DNA of 64,000 nucleotides, from NCBI RefSeq assembly GCF_001646655.1, contig NZ_LPZN01000003.1, positions 62,001 through 126,000 on the forward strand, in the 5' to 3' direction. Origin of the DNA: Rhodococcus gordoniae (lineage in GTDB: Bacteria > Actinomycetota > Actinomycetes > Mycobacteriales > Mycobacteriaceae). Under the pieces are notes generated by a model. The model was not told where the DNA came from. It saw only the letters and a list, made by a program, of their open reading frames with translations, and did not search any database. Shown in pieces: positions 36,497 to 47,841 of the stretch (the first letter of the stretch is position 1; the number at the start of each line of letters is the position of its first letter). The translations under genes and the position numbers were made by a program.

Positions 36497-39400
36497 CTAG
36501 TTCGCGAGGTCGTCGACCGTGGCCGACTCGTTGCGGGAAAGGTTGATGCCCAGGTTGGCGGCCGCCCGCTCGAGGTCCTCGTCGTCGCCGTCGGCCATCG
36601 CGATGGCCGCACCGTCGCTGGAGAGCACCTCCACGTTCAGGCACAGCGACTGGAGTTCCTTGAGGAGCACCTTGAACGACTCGGGGATACCCGGCTCGGG
36701 GATGTTCTCGCCCTTGACGATGGCCTCGTAGACCTTCACGCGGCCGACCACGTCGTCGGACTTGATCGTGAGCAGCTCCTGGAGCGTGTAGGCGGCACCG
36801 TAGGCCTGCATCGCCCAGCACTCCATCTCACCGAAGCGCTGACCACCGAACTGCGCCTTACCACCGAGCGGCTGCTGCGTGATCATCGAGTACGGGCCGG
36901 TCGAACGCGCGTGGATCTTGTCGTCGACCAGGTGGTGCAGCTTGATGATGTACATGTAGCCGACCGACACCGGGTACGGGAACGGCTCGCCGGAGCGACC
37001 GTCGAACAGCGTCGCCTTGCCGTCGGGACCGACCATGACCTCGCCGTCGCGGTTCGGCAGCGTAGAGGACAGCAGACCCGTCAGCTCCTCCTCGCGGGCA
37101 CCGTCGAACACCGGGGTGGCGATGTTGGTGTCGGGCTCGGCGGCGAGCATCTCCTCGGAGAGGTTCTGCGCCCACTCGGGACGGCTGCCGTCGCCGGCCA
37201 CCTGGATCTGCCAGCCGGCCTTGCCGATCCAGCCGAGGTGCGTCTCGAGCACCTGACCGATGTTCATACGACGCGGAACACCGTGGGTGTTCAGGATGAT
37301 GTCGACCGGGGTGCCGTCGGGCAGGAACGGCATGTCCTCCTGCGGCAGGATCTTGCCGATGACGCCCTTGTTGCCGTGGCGGCCGGCGAGCTTGTCGCCG
37401 TCCTGGATCTTGCGCTTCTGCGCCACGTACACGCGGACGAGCTCGTTGACGCCCGGAGGCAGATCGTCGTCGTCCTCGCGAGAGAACACGCGCACGCCGA
37501 TGACCTTGCCGTTCTCGCCGTGGGGCACCTTCAGCGAGGTGTCGCGGACCTCGCGCGCCTTCTCACCGAAGATCGCACGGAGCAGGCGCTCCTCGGGGGT
37601 CAGCTCGGTCTCGCCCTTCGGCGTGACCTTGCCGACGAGGATGTCGCCGTCGCGGACCTCGGCACCGATGCGGACGATGCCGCGCTCGTCGAGATCGGCG
37701 AGGACCTCGTCGGAGACGTTCGGGATGTCGCGGGTGATCTCCTCGGCACCGAGCTTGGTGTCGCGGGCATCGATCTCGTGCTCCTCGATGTGGATCGAGG
37801 TGAGCACGTCCTCCTCCACGAGGCGCTGCGACAGGATGATCGCGTCCTCGTAGTTGTGGCCCTCCCACGGCATGATCGCCACGAGCAGGTTCTTGCCGAG
37901 CGCCATCTCACCGTTCTCGGTGCAGGGGCCGTCGGCGAGGACCTGGCCGGACTCGACGCGCTGTCCCTCGTCCACGATCGGACGCTGGTTCGAGCAGGTG
38001 CCCTGGTTCGAACGGTCGAACTTGCGCAGACGGTAGGTCTTGCGGGTTCCGTCGTCGGCCATCACGGTGATGAAGTCGGCGGAGACCTCTTCGATCACGC
38101 CGCTCTTCTCGGTGACGATGACGTCGCCGGCGTCGACGGCGGCACGCAGCTCCATGCCCGTACCGACGATCGGCGACTCGCTGCGCACCAGCGGCACGGC
38201 CTGACGCTGCATGTTCGCGCCCATGAGGGCACGGTTGGCGTCGTCGTGCTCGAGGAACGGGATCATGGCGGTCGCGACCGACACCATCTGGCGCGGGGAG
38301 ACGTCCATGTACTCGACCTGGTCGGCGGAGACGTACTCGATCTCGGCGCCCTTCTTACGGACGAGCACACGCTCGTCCGCGAAGCGGCTGTCGGAACCGA
38401 TCGGCGAGTTGGCCTGCGCGATGAGGTAGCGGTCCTCCTCGTCGGCGGTGAGGTACTCGACCTCGTCGGTGACGACACCGTCGACGACCCTGCGGTAGGG
38501 CGTCTCGATGAAACCGAACGGGTTGACCCGCGCGTACACCGACAGCGAGCCGATCAGGCCGATGTTCGGGCCTTCCGGGGTCTCGATCGGGCACATGCGG
38601 CCGTAGTGGGACGGGTGGACGTCGCGGACCTCGAGGCCGGCGCGCTCACGCGACAGACCGCCGGGGCCCAGCGCCGACAGGCGACGCTTGTGGGTCAGGC
38701 CCGAGAGCGGGTTGTTCTGGTCCATGAACTGCGACAGCTGGGAGGTTCCGAAGAACTCCTTGATCGCGGCCACGACCGGACGGATGTTGATCAGGGTCTG
38801 CGGCGTGATCGCCTCGACGTCCTGGGTGGTCATGCGCTCACGGACCACGCGCTCCATGCGGGACAGGCCCACGCGGATCTGGTTCTGGATGAGCTCGCCG
38901 ACCGTGCGCAGACGACGGTTGCCGAAGTGGTCGATGTCGTCGACCTCGACGGGAACCTCGACGCCGCCGGGGACGGTCATCTTGTTCTCGCCCGCGTGCA
39001 GGCGCACGAGGTACTCGATCGTGGCGACGATGTCTTCCTCGGTGAGGGTGGACGCCTCGATCGGCTGGCCCGTGTTCAGGCCGAGCTTCTTGTTGATCTT
39101 GTAACGGCCCACGCGCGCCAGGTCGTAGCGCTTGTCCTTGAAGAAGAGGTTCTCCAGCAGGGTCTGCGCGCTCTCCTTGGTCGGCGGCTCGCCCGGACGG
39201 AGCTTGCGGTAGATGTCGAGGAGCGCCTCGTCGGTGCCCGCCGTGTTGTCCTTCTCGAGCGTCGACATCATGATCTCGGAGAACCCGAAACGCTCGACGA
39301 TCTGCTCGGTGGACCAGCCCAGCGCCTTGAGCAGCACGGTGACCGGCTGACGACGCTTGCGGTCGATACGCACACCGACGGTGTCGCGCTTGTCGACGTC

Positions 39401-39985
39401 GAACTCGAGCCAGGCACCGCGGCCCGGGATGACCTTGACGCTGTGCAGGTCCTTCTCGGTGCTCTTGTCGACGTTCTTGTCGAAATACACACCGGGCGAA
39501 CGCACGAGCTGCGACACCACGACACGCTCGGTGCCGTTGATGATGAAGGTGCCCTTGTCGGTCATCATCGGGAAATCACCCATGAAGACCGTCTGGCTCT
39601 TGATCTCACCGGTGTTGTTGTTGATGAACTCGGCGGTGACGAACAGCGGAGCCGCGTACGTCATGTCCTTGTCCTTGCACTCCTCGACGGAGGCCTTGAC
39701 CTCGTCGAAGCGCGGATCGGAGAAGGACAGGGACATCGAACCCGAGAAGTCCTCGATGGGCGAGAGCTCGTCGAGGATTTCTTCCAGGCCACCGACGACG
39801 TGACCGTCGCCGCGCTCGGCAGCCTTCGCGCGCCAGCGCTCCGAGCCGATCAACCATTCGAACGAATCGGTCTGTAGATCGAGGAGCCCGGGAACTTCGA
39901 GGGGTTCGCGAATCTTCGCGAACGACACCCTCGTCGGGGCTCCGGGGATTCCGGCTACTGCCTTGGTCTGGCTAGAGACTGCCAA
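36497..39985 (-). CDS. rpoB: DNA-directed RNA polymerase subunit beta
   Basis: The beta subunit, 1162 residues from the chosen start. The rifampicin-resistance region is wild type at the positions most often mutated: the Asp of SQFMDQNN, the His of THKRR and the Ser of RRLSALG, so no resistance allele is present there. The TTG at 39985 ([11 protein letters not shown]) is preferred because GAAGGA lies 6 bases before it, and mycobacterial rpoB also uses a TTG at this place. A GTG at 40003 would add six residues (MLEGRI). The gene has its own promoter-like sequence in the 390-base gap behind the mce operon. Confidence 0.97.
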   Translation of the reverse strand: MAVSSQTKAVAGIPGAPTRVSFAKIREPLEVPGLLDLQTDSFEWLIGSERWRAKAAERGDGHVVGGLEEILDELSPIEDFSGSMSLSFSDPRFDEVKASVEECKDKDMTYAAPLFVTAEFINNNTGEIKSQTVFMGDFPMMTDKGTFIINGTERVVVSQLVRSPGVYFDKNVDKSTEKDLHSVKVIPGRGAWLEFDVDKRDTVGVRIDRKRRQPVTVLLKALGWSTEQIVERFGFSEIMMSTLEKDNTAGTDEALLDIYRKLRPGEPPTKESAQTLLENLFFKDKRYDLARVGRYKINKKLGLNTGQPIEASTLTEEDIVATIEYLVRLHAGENKMTVPGGVEVPVEVDDIDHFGNRRLRTVGELIQNQIRVGLSRMERVVRERMTTQDVEAITPQTLINIRPVVAAIKEFFGTSQLSQFMDQNNPLSGLTHKRRLSALGPGGLSRERAGLEVRDVHPSHYGRMCPIETPEGPNIGLIGSLSVYARVNPFGFIETPYRRVVDGVVTDEVEYLTADEEDRYLIAQANSPIGSDSRFADERVLVRKKGAEIEYVSADQVEYMDVSPRQMVSVATAMIPFLEHDDANRALMGANMQRQAVPLVRSESPIVGTGMELRAAVDAGDVIVTEKSGVIEEVSADFITVMADDGTRKTYRLRKFDRSNQGTCSNQRPIVDEGQRVESGQVLADGPCTENGEMALGKNLLVAIMPWEGHNYEDAIILSQRLVEEDVLTSIHIEEHEIDARDTKLGAEEITRDIPNVSDEVLADLDERGIVRIGAEVRDGDILVGKVTPKGETELTPEERLLRAIFGEKAREVRDTSLKVPHGENGKVIGVRVFSREDDDDLPPGVNELVRVYVAQKRKIQDGDKLAGRHGNKGVIGKILPQEDMPFLPDGTPVDIILNTHGVPRRMNIGQVLETHLGWIGKAGWQIQVAGDGSRPEWAQNLSEEMLAAEPDTNIATPVFDGAREEELTGLLSSTLPNRDGEVMVGPDGKATLFDGRSGEPFPYPVSVGYMYIIKLHHLVDDKIHARSTGPYSMITQQPLGGKAQFGGQRFGEMECWAMQAYGAAYTLQELLTIKSDDVVGRVKVYEAIVKGENIPEPGIPESFKVLLKELQSLCLNVEVLSSDGAAIAMADGDDEDLERAAANLGINLSRNESATVDDLAN

Positions 39986-40183
39986 GATGCGTCCTTCCAG
40001 CACCTCATGCGGGCCGCTCCAACCGGTGCGACCGCCGCTGTACCTGCTTCTTCATGTGGGGCGTTGTCGCTGGTCGCAACCCGATCGGAAACCCCACCGA
40101 CACACCGGGACGGACTCGCCCGAACAGGCGAATTCCGACTCGGCGATCAGAAGGTGAACAGGAGGCAGCCAGCGCAAACAACC

Positions 40184-40212
40184 AACCTACACCTGAGTAG
40201 GTGTAATGTCCA
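40184..40212 (-). promoter_or_regulatory. Predicted rpoB promoter with an inverted repeat filling its spacer
   Basis: On the minus strand TGGACA (40212-40207) and TAGGTT (40189-40184) are spaced by 17 bases, a good sigma-70-type match giving a leader of about 190 bases to the TTG start. Within the spacer TACACCT (40188-40194) and AGGTGTA (40199-40205) form a perfect inverted repeat, so a regulator could bind between the hexamers. The rest of 40004-40393 shows no gene I can support. Confidence 0.6.
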
Positions 40213-40369
40213 CAGGGGTGCCTGAAAGAAGCCTGGCAAACGACCGCGAGCGGCTCACGAGGAAGCCTTCAGTCGAACAGGCGTACCGATAGAGTGACCG
40301 CTCGCGTCGCCCGCGTCAAGACCGAGTATCCGGAACGATCCGCGCGTCGCGACCGGAGAGACCGCCCCC

Positions 40370-40392
40370 GACGACGGCGGTCCGCCGTCGTC
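40370..40392 (-). terminator. Stem-loop closing the mce operon
   Basis: GACGACGGCGG (40370-40380) pairs with CCGCCGTCGTC (40382-40392) immediately after the stop of the last mce-associated gene. The effective loop is about 5 bases. No T-tract follows on the minus strand. Confidence 0.5.
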
Positions 40393-40393
40393 A

Positions 40394-41215
40394 TCACCGG
40401 TCGCGGATCTCCGAGACCAGCCATCGTCCGTCCGACTTCTCCATCCTCACCAGCAGCGGCGCGGCCGCGCTCCCCTGGGCGATGCCGTCGCCGGTGGCAC
40501 TCACGTTGATGTACGCAGCCACCTCCGCGTGGGTGTCGTCGAGCATCGTCGCGCCGATGTGCTCGACCATCACCTCGGTGACGGTGCGGGTGTCGACCGC
40601 GGCCTTCGCGGTGACGTCGGCAGTCGAGTCGAACTCCTCGAGCCGCTCCGGGGTCAGCAGTTCCCGGATCTGCGCGAAGTCCTCGTCGATCGTCCGGTAG
40701 TCGTAACCGTGCATCGTCTCGATCGCGGCCTTCGCGGCCTCGGTGACCTCCTGCGTGGCCGCGGTGTCGACCCACGCCGCGTTGGAGACCTCGGCACCGG
40801 GACGGAAGGCGGCGACCGCGGCGACCGCGGCGAGCACGACCGCCACCGCACCGACGACGACCACCGGCCGCCACCCACCGGACCCGCCCTGCGGCGCGTC
40901 GATGTACCCGGTGTCGCCTGCGGGACGATCGGGTGAGTTCGCCGGCTCGCGCGGGATCGCGGAAGTCCCGGTCTCCGCCCTGACCTCGCTCTCGGTCCGG
41001 GGAACCGTCTTCGCCGGCTTCTTCAGGTTCACCTCGGCGGGCCGGACCGGTTCGGGCGACGAGGACGCCGCGTCCGAAGACACGATCGACCGGTCCGGGG
41101 CGTCCGAGCGCTCGTCGTCGGCGGGTGTCATCCGGGGTGGCCGGGACGATCCGGCGACCTTCGGCCGGCGGCGCGGGGGTCCGCTCGGGCCGGACTTCCG
41201 TCGCTGCGGGGGCAC
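40394..41215 (-). CDS. Mce-associated membrane protein (second)
   Basis: A 273-residue protein with a long charged, Pro-rich cytoplasmic N-terminus (about 145 residues), one membrane segment (VVVVGAVAVVLAAVAAVAA) and an external C-terminal domain with TEAAKAAIETMHGYDYRTIDED, the pattern of Mas proteins at the ends of mce operons. The GTG at 41215 is chosen because AAGGAG stands about 8 bases before it. Longer frames overlap the preceding gene. Mas proteins are thought to stabilise or assist Mce complexes. Confidence 0.75.
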   Translation of the reverse strand: MPPQRRKSGPSGPPRRRPKVAGSSRPPRMTPADDERSDAPDRSIVSSDAASSSPEPVRPAEVNLKKPAKTVPRTESEVRAETGTSAIPREPANSPDRPAGDTGYIDAPQGGSGGWRPVVVVGAVAVVLAAVAAVAAFRPGAEVSNAAWVDTAATQEVTEAAKAAIETMHGYDYRTIDEDFAQIRELLTPERLEEFDSTADVTAKAAVDTRTVTEVMVEHIGATMLDDTHAEVAAYINVSATGDGIAQGSAAAPLLVRMEKSDGRWLVSEIRDR

Positions 41216-41246
41216 TACACGTTCTCCTTCGTCGACTTGCCGAACA

Positions 41247-41927
41247 TCACGGGCCGGCCTCTCCCTCGGGTGCGGTCTCCGCGCCGGGGACCGGAGCGGG
41301 AGCCGAGGGCGTCGCACCGGGCGCCGGTCCCGACTCCATCTCGGCCGATGCGAGCGGTTCGATCGTCTCGGCCTTCCACACATCGCCGTCCTTGCGCAAC
41401 GACACGAGCACCGGGACCTTGTTCGTCACGAAGTACTCGGGGGTCTCGGTGCGCACCGCGAGCACCACCAGCGCTTTTCCGAGATCGTCGTCGGTGTTGA
41501 GCTCGGTGAGCGTGCCGAACAGCACCTCCGCCGACATGCTCGTGCCGGTCTCCGCGACCCGCGCCCGGATGTCCTCCTCGGTCGCTGCCAGATCGTTGCG
41601 CAGGGCGTCGCCGGTGATCGACGACCGCATGTTCTCGAGGGACACATCGACAGCGTCGGCGTCGACACTGTTCAGATTGACGGCGGCCTGCATCGCTCCC
41701 GACAACGCGGCATCGCGCGTCTCGGCCGCCGCCCGATCCACCAGGAGCGCGTGCCCCCAGCCGTACCCGAACCACACCGCTGCCCCGAGGGCGACGGCGG
41801 CGAGCACGGAGACAGCCGCGAGAGCTGCTCTGCGTGCTCCGCCCGCACCTCGCGCATCCGCCGGCGACAGGTCGTCGGCAGACGGGGGCGGGGCGGGCGG
41901 AGCGTCGGAGGATCTTGGTGCACTCAC
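41247..41927 (-). CDS. Mce-associated membrane protein (first)
   Basis: A 226-residue protein with a Pro/Ala-rich cytoplasmic N-terminus, one membrane segment (about residues 33-55) and an external domain with DRAAAETRDAALSGAMQAAVNLNS and DLAATEEDIRARVAETGTSM, typical of Mce-associated proteins. A Pro/Ala/Glu-rich tail ends the protein. It follows mceF by 20 bases and precedes a second Mas gene, completing the operon. Confidence 0.75.
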   Translation of the reverse strand: MSAPRSSDAPPAPPPSADDLSPADARGAGGARRAALAAVSVLAAVALGAAVWFGYGWGHALLVDRAAAETRDAALSGAMQAAVNLNSVDADAVDVSLENMRSSITGDALRNDLAATEEDIRARVAETGTSMSAEVLFGTLTELNTDDDLGKALVVLAVRTETPEYFVTNKVPVLVSLRKDGDVWKAETIEPLASAEMESGPAPGATPSAPAPVPGAETAPEGEAGP

Positions 41928-41947
41928 TCCACAAACCTACTTACTGC

Positions 41948-43195
41948 TCACTTCGGGGTGACTCCGAGCAACGGCGCGAGCTGCGTCGCGATCGGATTCA
42001 GGTTGAGCTTGTCCGGGTCCTTCTTCGGTGTGAAATCCCAGGGCTGGATCGTGTTCGGATCGGCGAAGACGATGCGGTTCGCGCTCCGCACGCCGGTGAC
42101 ACTGCCCTGGGGTACCTCGCACGACGCGTTCGTGTCGAGCGGGAAATCCTGCTGGGTGTCGTCGAAGTTCGGATCCTGCGCGCGCATCTGCGCGAGGATC
42201 TCCTGCGTCCCCTCGTACCCGATGGTGCACGAAGGTGGATTGTTGGTCTCGAGCACGATGCCTTGCCGCACCGCGCCGTCGCCCGGAGCGACCGTACTGG
42301 CACTGGCTGCGACCGCAGGCAGGAACGCCAACAGCGGCTGCAGGGCGGTCGCTTGCGGTGCGGCCGTCTCCGCCACTGCGGCGAGGTTGGCGAGATCGGC
42401 CGTCAGACCCGGACCGGAACCCTCGATCAACTGCGAGAGCTGATCGCTCGCGTCGGTGCCGGTCTCGATGAGCCGCCGCAGATCGGGATCGCTGTCGCGG
42501 AGCTGAGCGGTCACCAGATCCAGGTCCGAGCTGAACTGCCGGATCGCCGACGACTGGTCGGACTGCGTGTTCAGCACCGTGAGGCTGTCGCGGATCAAGG
42601 TGACCGTCTGCGGCAGATATTCCGACCCCTTCTCGCTGAGACCGGCAAGCGCGTCGATGAGCACCTGCAGGTCGTCGCCTCGGCCGTCGAAGGCCGCTCC
42701 GAGTTCGGTGACGACCGTGCGCAGCGGTTCGAGCGGAACCGAGCGCACGAGGTCGTTCGTGCTCACGAGCAGATCCTCGACCGGCGTGGGCAGATCCTCC
42801 TCGGTGCCCACGATCACCGACCCGTCCGTGAGATACGGGCCCTCGTCGTTCGGCGGTTGCAGATCGACGTACTGTTCGCCGATCGCCGACCGGTTGGCCA
42901 CCACCGGCCGTGCCGACGCGGGGATCTGCGGGCCGCCGTTGTCCAGCCGCAGCTCGACGTTGATGCCGTCGTCCGTGAGCGTGAGCGGCCCGACCCGGCC
43001 CACCGGCACGCCGCGGTAGGTGACCTCGGCGTTCGGGAAGACACCGCCGGCGCTCGGGAACCGCGCGTCGACGGAGTACTGGCCGAATCCCATCAGGTTG
43101 TCGAGACGCACGTACCGGGCGCCGACGAACACGACGCCGAGCAGCGCGATGATCACGAACAGCGCGAGCTGCACTTTCACCACGCGCGATCTCAC
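41948..43195 (-). CDS. mceF: MCE-family protein, F position
   Basis: A 415-residue protein with one N-terminal membrane segment (VQLALFVIIALLGVVFVGARY), then the MCE domain (ARFPSAGGVFPNAEVTYRGVPVGRVG, about residues 45-70, and ANRSAIGEQYVDLQPP near 120). A long helical region follows that is expected to build the lipid tunnel. It is the sixth mce gene in the usual A-F order and overlaps mceE by 4 bases. It acts outside the inner membrane in lipid uptake. Confidence 0.88.
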   Translation of the reverse strand: MRSRVVKVQLALFVIIALLGVVFVGARYVRLDNLMGFGQYSVDARFPSAGGVFPNAEVTYRGVPVGRVGPLTLTDDGINVELRLDNGGPQIPASARPVVANRSAIGEQYVDLQPPNDEGPYLTDGSVIVGTEEDLPTPVEDLLVSTNDLVRSVPLEPLRTVVTELGAAFDGRGDDLQVLIDALAGLSEKGSEYLPQTVTLIRDSLTVLNTQSDQSSAIRQFSSDLDLVTAQLRDSDPDLRRLIETGTDASDQLSQLIEGSGPGLTADLANLAAVAETAAPQATALQPLLAFLPAVAASASTVAPGDGAVRQGIVLETNNPPSCTIGYEGTQEILAQMRAQDPNFDDTQQDFPLDTNASCEVPQGSVTGVRSANRIVFADPNTIQPWDFTPKKDPDKLNLNPIATQLAPLLGVTPK

Positions 43196-44520
43196 TGCCC
43201 ACCCCCGAGTCCGAGCTGATTCAGCACACCGTCCAGCGGCCCCGGCGGCGGGGCCTCGTCACCTTCGGTATTCGTGTCGGCGCCCGCTTCGGTGACCCCG
43301 GGGATCTCGATTCCGTCGGGCAGCGACACGCCCTCGGGCAGCCTCAGACCGCCCGGCAGCCTCGGGGTGGGAAGCACCGGCAACAACGACACCGTCGGCC
43401 AGCCGGGTGCCGGGCCGTTGCCGCCGTAATACGGGTTGGACGGATCGACCAGCGGCTTCGGGTTGCCGAAGGCGGGCTCACGGTAGACCGGTTCGCCCTG
43501 GCCCACGCCGAGCGCGGCCAGTGCATCGCCGATCTGCAGGTCGACCAGCAGGAAGAGGTTCACCGAGCTGCCCAGCGCGACCTTCTCGACGCCGTCCGGG
43601 AACGGCACCGTGGGCACGAAGGCGAGTGCCTCGACGAGGTCGTCGCCCGAGGCCGCGAGTTGCTGGAGAGTCGGCCGCAGCGCGAGCAGATCGGCGATCA
43701 GATCCTCCTTGGACCGATCGAGAACGTCGACACCCGCGGTGCCGAGCCGGTCGAGCTGACCGAGCAACTGGGTGAGCTGGGGCCGCTGCTGTTCGAGCAC
43801 CTCGGTCGCGACCGGCAGCTCGTCGAGTACCGCGGCGATCTTCTCGTTCTGATCCGCGACCCGCACCGTCAGCTCGTCGAGACCGTCCAGTGCCCGCGTG
43901 ATGTCGTCGCGCTGCTGCTCGAGGCCGGTGATGAGCGTTTCGGCCTGCTCGATGAGGCTGCGGGTGGTGCCTTCGCGCCCGTCGAAGGCCGTCGACAGCT
44001 CGCTGACGATCGGCGCGAGCTGACCCACACCGCCACCGTTGAGCAGCAGTGACAGCGCGCCGAGCACCGGTTCGAGTTCGGTCGCGTGCCGAGTCCGATC
44101 GAGCGGGATCACGTCGCCGTCGGCGAGCCGGCCGGTGGGGGGCTCGTCCTCCGGCGGGGTGAGCTGAACGAACTTCTCGCCGAGCAGGCTCGATTGTTCG
44201 ACGGTCGCGAAGGCGTTCGCCGGCAGGTCGACGCTCGAGTCGAGCACGATGCCGACATCGGCGGTCCATCCGAAATCGGATGCGACCGAGATGGATTCGA
44301 CGCGCCCCACCGGAACGCCGTCGACCTTCACACTCGACTGCGGAACCAGGTCGAGCACATCGTCGAACTGGATCGACAGACGGATCGGGTCGCTGCCCAC
44401 ATCGGCGCCGCCGGGCAGCGGGATGTCGGACAACCCCCCGCACCCCGTGACCGTCACCGCGACCACGCACGCGGCCGCGCCGAATGCCGTTGCGCGACCC
44501 GCGCTCTTCGCGCCGCTCAC
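43192..44520 (-). CDS. mceE: MCE-family lipoprotein, E position (LprK-like)
   Basis: A 442-residue protein. A signal peptide with lipobox VTGC near residue 27 marks it as the lipoprotein member of the set. The MCE domain has [18 protein letters not shown] and [20 protein letters not shown]. The C-terminal region is Pro/Gly-rich with repeated LPxG-like motifs, longer than the core family needs and probably exposed in the envelope. Overlaps with mceD and mceF indicate coupled translation. Confidence 0.88.
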   Translation of the reverse strand: MSGAKSAGRATAFGAAACVVAVTVTGCGGLSDIPLPGGADVGSDPIRLSIQFDDVLDLVPQSSVKVDGVPVGRVESISVASDFGWTADVGIVLDSSVDLPANAFATVEQSSLLGEKFVQLTPPEDEPPTGRLADGDVIPLDRTRHATELEPVLGALSLLLNGGGVGQLAPIVSELSTAFDGREGTTRSLIEQAETLITGLEQQRDDITRALDGLDELTVRVADQNEKIAAVLDELPVATEVLEQQRPQLTQLLGQLDRLGTAGVDVLDRSKEDLIADLLALRPTLQQLAASGDDLVEALAFVPTVPFPDGVEKVALGSSVNLFLLVDLQIGDALAALGVGQGEPVYREPAFGNPKPLVDPSNPYYGGNGPAPGWPTVSLLPVLPTPRLPGGLRLPEGVSLPDGIEIPGVTEAGADTNTEGDEAPPPGPLDGVLNQLGLGGGQ

Positions 44521-45767
44521 CGATCTTCTCCCTGGAGGTCGAAACGGGGCGAGACCACGCCGGGCACCGTGCCCGGAGTGACCTGCCGCTGAATGTTCTC
44601 ACCGCTGAGGATCCCGAACGGCAGGATCAGATCCGGGGACCGCTGGTCCTCGGTGATCTGCGTCGCGACATCGCGGCAACGGTCGATCAACGGCTGCATC
44701 TGCCGGCCGAGCTGCTCGAAACGTGGGTCTCCGGGCACGAGCTTCCCCAGGTCGATGAGCTTGCAGACCGCTCCCGCGGGATCCTGCAGGTCGGGCAGCA
44801 CCAGCCGTGAGGCGAGCGCGCCCGCTTCGGCGTCGTACGAGTTGACGAGGTTGCTCACCGCCAGCGGGAGCAGCGTCAGCGAATCCACGAGTTCCTGGCG
44901 GCGGTTCGCCAAGGTCTCCGTGATCGGCACGAGCGCGTCGACATTGTCCTTCACAGCAGCCTGGTTGTCGCGCACGAACGTCGCAACGTCGCCGAGCGTG
45001 ACCGACAGGGTGTTCAGGGCCTCGCCGAGATTCTGCCGCTCCCCCGCCAGGAAACCCGACAGATCGGCGAGCTGGGCGTTGAACTGGCGAACCTGCTCGT
45101 CGTTGGCCGCGAGGGCACTGACGAAGATCTGCAGGTTCTCGATCGTCCCGTAGAGATCGTCGCGCGACTGGTCGAGCGTGCGCGCAGCAGCCGACAGGTT
45201 CTCGATGCTCTGGCCGAGCGCCTCGCCGTTGCCGGCAAGATTCTGCGCCCCGACCTCCACGAAGTCGGTGAGTGCGCCTTCGCGGTTCGCCCCGTTCGGG
45301 CCGAGCGCGCGCGACAGTTCGTCGATGCTCGCATAGAGCGCATCGACCTCCACCGGGGTGGCGGTGCGGTCGCGATCGATCACCGCGCCGCTGCTCATCG
45401 TGTCGCCACCGGTGTAAGCAGGGGTGAGCTGCACGTAGCGGTCGGCGACGACGGACGGCGTGATCTGCACGGCACGCGCGTCGGCGGGAATGTCGACCCC
45501 GCGATCGACCCGCAGCCCGACCTTCACGAGGTCGCCCTGCGGTTCCACGGACGTCACCTTCCCCACCTCGACGCCCAGCACCCGGACGTCGGAGCCCTCG
45601 TAGATGCCCACGGCCTTGTCGAAATAGGCAGTGATCTCGGTGGTGCCCAGCCGGGTGAACATCCACCACCCCGCTCCGGCCAGGGCCACCACGCCCGCGA
45701 CGACGGCTGCGATCAGCGCGATGCGCCCGCGATTGCCGCGGGACTCGCCGTTCTCGGCGTGTGCCAT
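44517..45767 (-). CDS. mceD: MCE-family protein, D position
   Basis: A 416-residue protein with a membrane segment ([19 protein letters not shown]), the MCE domain ([24 protein letters not shown], then [17 protein letters not shown]) and a long helical stretch with repeated [12 protein letters not shown]-like heptads. It begins at an ATG that overlaps the mceC stop (TGATG). It forms part of the hetero-hexameric lipid channel. The C-terminal ~100 residues are less ordered. Confidence 0.88.
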   Translation of the reverse strand: MAHAENGESRGNRGRIALIAAVVAGVVALAGAGWWMFTRLGTTEITAYFDKAVGIYEGSDVRVLGVEVGKVTSVEPQGDLVKVGLRVDRGVDIPADARAVQITPSVVADRYVQLTPAYTGGDTMSSGAVIDRDRTATPVEVDALYASIDELSRALGPNGANREGALTDFVEVGAQNLAGNGEALGQSIENLSAAARTLDQSRDDLYGTIENLQIFVSALAANDEQVRQFNAQLADLSGFLAGERQNLGEALNTLSVTLGDVATFVRDNQAAVKDNVDALVPITETLANRRQELVDSLTLLPLAVSNLVNSYDAEAGALASRLVLPDLQDPAGAVCKLIDLGKLVPGDPRFEQLGRQMQPLIDRCRDVATQITEDQRSPDLILPFGILSGENIQRQVTPGTVPGVVSPRFDLQGEDR

Positions 45768-46765
45768 CAGTTGCCCCCTTCCAGACGGCGACCGGGCTCG
45801 CGGTAACCGGGGATCTCGGGCAGGCCGGGCGGCGTGAGGTTCACGATGACCTGGTCGAACCACCGGCCGTTGCCGACGACGTTGGTGTAGACGCGGACGA
45901 ACGGTTCGTACAGTTGCATCGCCCGATCGAGGTTGTCGTTGTTCTCCTGGAGGACGTCGACGACACCGCGGAGTTGCTGCAGGGCGGGACCGATGGTCTC
46001 GCGGTTCTCCTCGACGAGTCCCGACAGTTCGGCCGACAGTCTCCTGGTGCCGTCGAGCAACTGCGAGATCGCCTGCTGACGGTTGTTGAGTTCCTCGACG
46101 AGCAGGGCACCGTCGGAGAGCAGCCGGTTGAACTCGGCATTGCGGTCGGCGAGCACCTTCGACACGTTGCCGGTCGCGTCGAGCAGCCTCTTCAACTCCT
46201 GATCGCGGCTCGAGACCGTCTCGGACAGGCGGCTGATGCCGTCGATCGAAGCCCGGATGTCGTCGGGTGTCTCCGAGAACGCCTCCGACAGGGTCTCGAA
46301 GCCGGTCGCCAGCTGTTCCGAGTCGATCTCACCGAGGGTCGTGGCCGCCGACGAGAACGCCTCGATCACGTCGTACGGCGCGACCGTCCGGTCGAGCGGG
46401 ATCCGGTGATCGGGGTCGAGCACCTCCGTGCCCCGCGGGTCGAGTGCGAGATATTTCTGCCCGAGGATGGTCTTGATCTGGATCGAGGCGGACGTGTCGT
46501 TCCCGACCCACGCGTCCTGGACCTTGAACGAGACGATCACCCGGTCGCCTTCGAGGTCGACGCCGGTGACCTTGCCGACCTTCACGCCGGCGATGCGCAC
46601 CTCGTTGGTGGGTTTGAGGCCCGCGGCCTCGCTGAACTCGGCCTTGTAGGTCGCGCCTGCCCCGATGATGGGTAGTTCGTCGAGGAAGAAAGCGGACAGT
46701 GTCCCCAGCAGCACCACGACGATGCCCAGGGCACCGGCGGCGGCCGGACTACGACGTGTGCTCAT
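45767..46765 (-). CDS. mceC: MCE-family protein, C position
   Basis: A 332-residue protein. It has an N-terminal membrane segment ([19 protein letters not shown]), the MCE domain with [25 protein letters not shown] and [16 protein letters not shown], and a helical C-terminal part without the long Pro-rich tail that some MceC proteins carry. The ATG at 46765 overlaps the mceB stop by 4 bases (ATGA). Confidence 0.88.
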   Translation of the reverse strand: MSTRRSPAAAGALGIVVVLLGTLSAFFLDELPIIGAGATYKAEFSEAAGLKPTNEVRIAGVKVGKVTGVDLEGDRVIVSFKVQDAWVGNDTSASIQIKTILGQKYLALDPRGTEVLDPDHRIPLDRTVAPYDVIEAFSSAATTLGEIDSEQLATGFETLSEAFSETPDDIRASIDGISRLSETVSSRDQELKRLLDATGNVSKVLADRNAEFNRLLSDGALLVEELNNRQQAISQLLDGTRRLSAELSGLVEENRETIGPALQQLRGVVDVLQENNDNLDRAMQLYEPFVRVYTNVVGNGRWFDQVIVNLTPPGLPEIPGYREPGRRLEGGN

Positions 46766-47841
46766 CGTCCCTGCAACTCCTGCATCCCGTCCTGCGAGCA
46801 ACGCTTGGCCGCATTCGTGTAGATGGGTTGATTCACGGTCGGCAACCCCGTCGGCAGATTGAGGTACGGAACCGAGCCGGGACCTGCGATGACGTCGATA
46901 CCGCACAGATAGAACTGGAACCACGAGCCGTAACTGGCGACGCGTGCGAGCTTGTCGAGCTTCACCGGCAGCGTCTCGAGGACACGGTCGAGCTCACCGC
47001 GATTCGCGTTGAGGTTCGAGGCCACCTGATCGAGGGCCGTGATCGACTGCGCGATCGACGGGCGGGTGGGTTCGAGCACGTCGGATACCGCGTCCGTCAG
47101 CCCGGCCATCGACTGCACCGCCGAGCCCACAGTGGCCCGGTCGGCCGACAGGCCGCTGACCAGTGCCTGCGTGTTGACCAGCAGCGAATCGAGCTGCTCG
47201 TCGCGCTGGTCGATCGTGGCGAGAACGGTGTTGAGATTGTCGATCACCGCACCGATCACCCGATCCTTGTCGGCGATGGTGTTCGTCAGCGACGCGGTGC
47301 TGCGGACCAGGTCATCGACGGTGCCCGCCTCGCCCTGGAACACCTGGACGATCTGGAACGAGAGCTTGTTGACGTCGTCGGCGCTCAGGGTCTGGAACAA
47401 CGGCCGGAAGCCGTCGAAGAGCGTCGTGAGATTCACCGCCGGTTTGGTGCGTTCGATCGGGATCGTCGCGCCGCCGGTGATCTTCTCGCCCTGCGGACCC
47501 TCCCCCTGAGCGAGGGCGACGTACCGCTGGCCGACGAGATTGCGGAACCGGATGGTCGCGGTGGCGCCGGCCGGGAGCCAGTCGCGCTCCTCGAGCGAGA
47601 AGGTGACCCGCGCCTGCCGTTCGTCGAAGACCGAGATCTCCTCGACCTGCCCCACACGGACACCCGCGATCCGGATGTCGTCGCCCGGGTTGAGCGAGGT
47701 GACGTCGGAGAAGATCGCGTGGAACTTCGTTCCGCCACCACCTCCGACACTCGCGATGGTCGCGGCGAGGACACCGGTCGCGAGGACGGTGACGACAGCG
47801 AACACGACGAGTTTGATCAGGGGTGCTGCCAGGCCTCTCAC
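46762..47841 (-). CDS. mceB: MCE-family protein, B position
   Basis: A 359-residue protein with a membrane segment (LIKLVVFAVVTVLATGVLA), the MCE domain (FSDVTSLNPGDDIRIAGVRVGQV and IRFRNLVGQRYVALAQG), a helical region and a C-terminal YLCGIDV segment. It overlaps mceA and mceC by 4 bases each, so the hexamer subunits are translated in equal measure. Confidence 0.88.
   Translation of the reverse strand: MRGLAAPLIKLVVFAVVTVLATGVLAATIASVGGGGGTKFHAIFSDVTSLNPGDDIRIAGVRVGQVEEISVFDERQARVTFSLEERDWLPAGATATIRFRNLVGQRYVALAQGEGPQGEKITGGATIPIERTKPAVNLTTLFDGFRPLFQTLSADDVNKLSFQIVQVFQGEAGTVDDLVRSTASLTNTIADKDRVIGAVIDNLNTVLATIDQRDEQLDSLLVNTQALVSGLSADRATVGSAVQSMAGLTDAVSDVLEPTRPSIAQSITALDQVASNLNANRGELDRVLETLPVKLDKLARVASYGSWFQFYLCGIDVIAGPGSVPYLNLPTGLPTVNQPIYTNAAKRCSQDGMQELQGR

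Noticed and set aside
41215-41249. An 11-codon frame (MFGKSTKENV) between the two mce-associated genes
   Set aside because: It overlaps the upstream stop as TGATG and is too short to support as a gene. It may only reflect translational coupling or chance.
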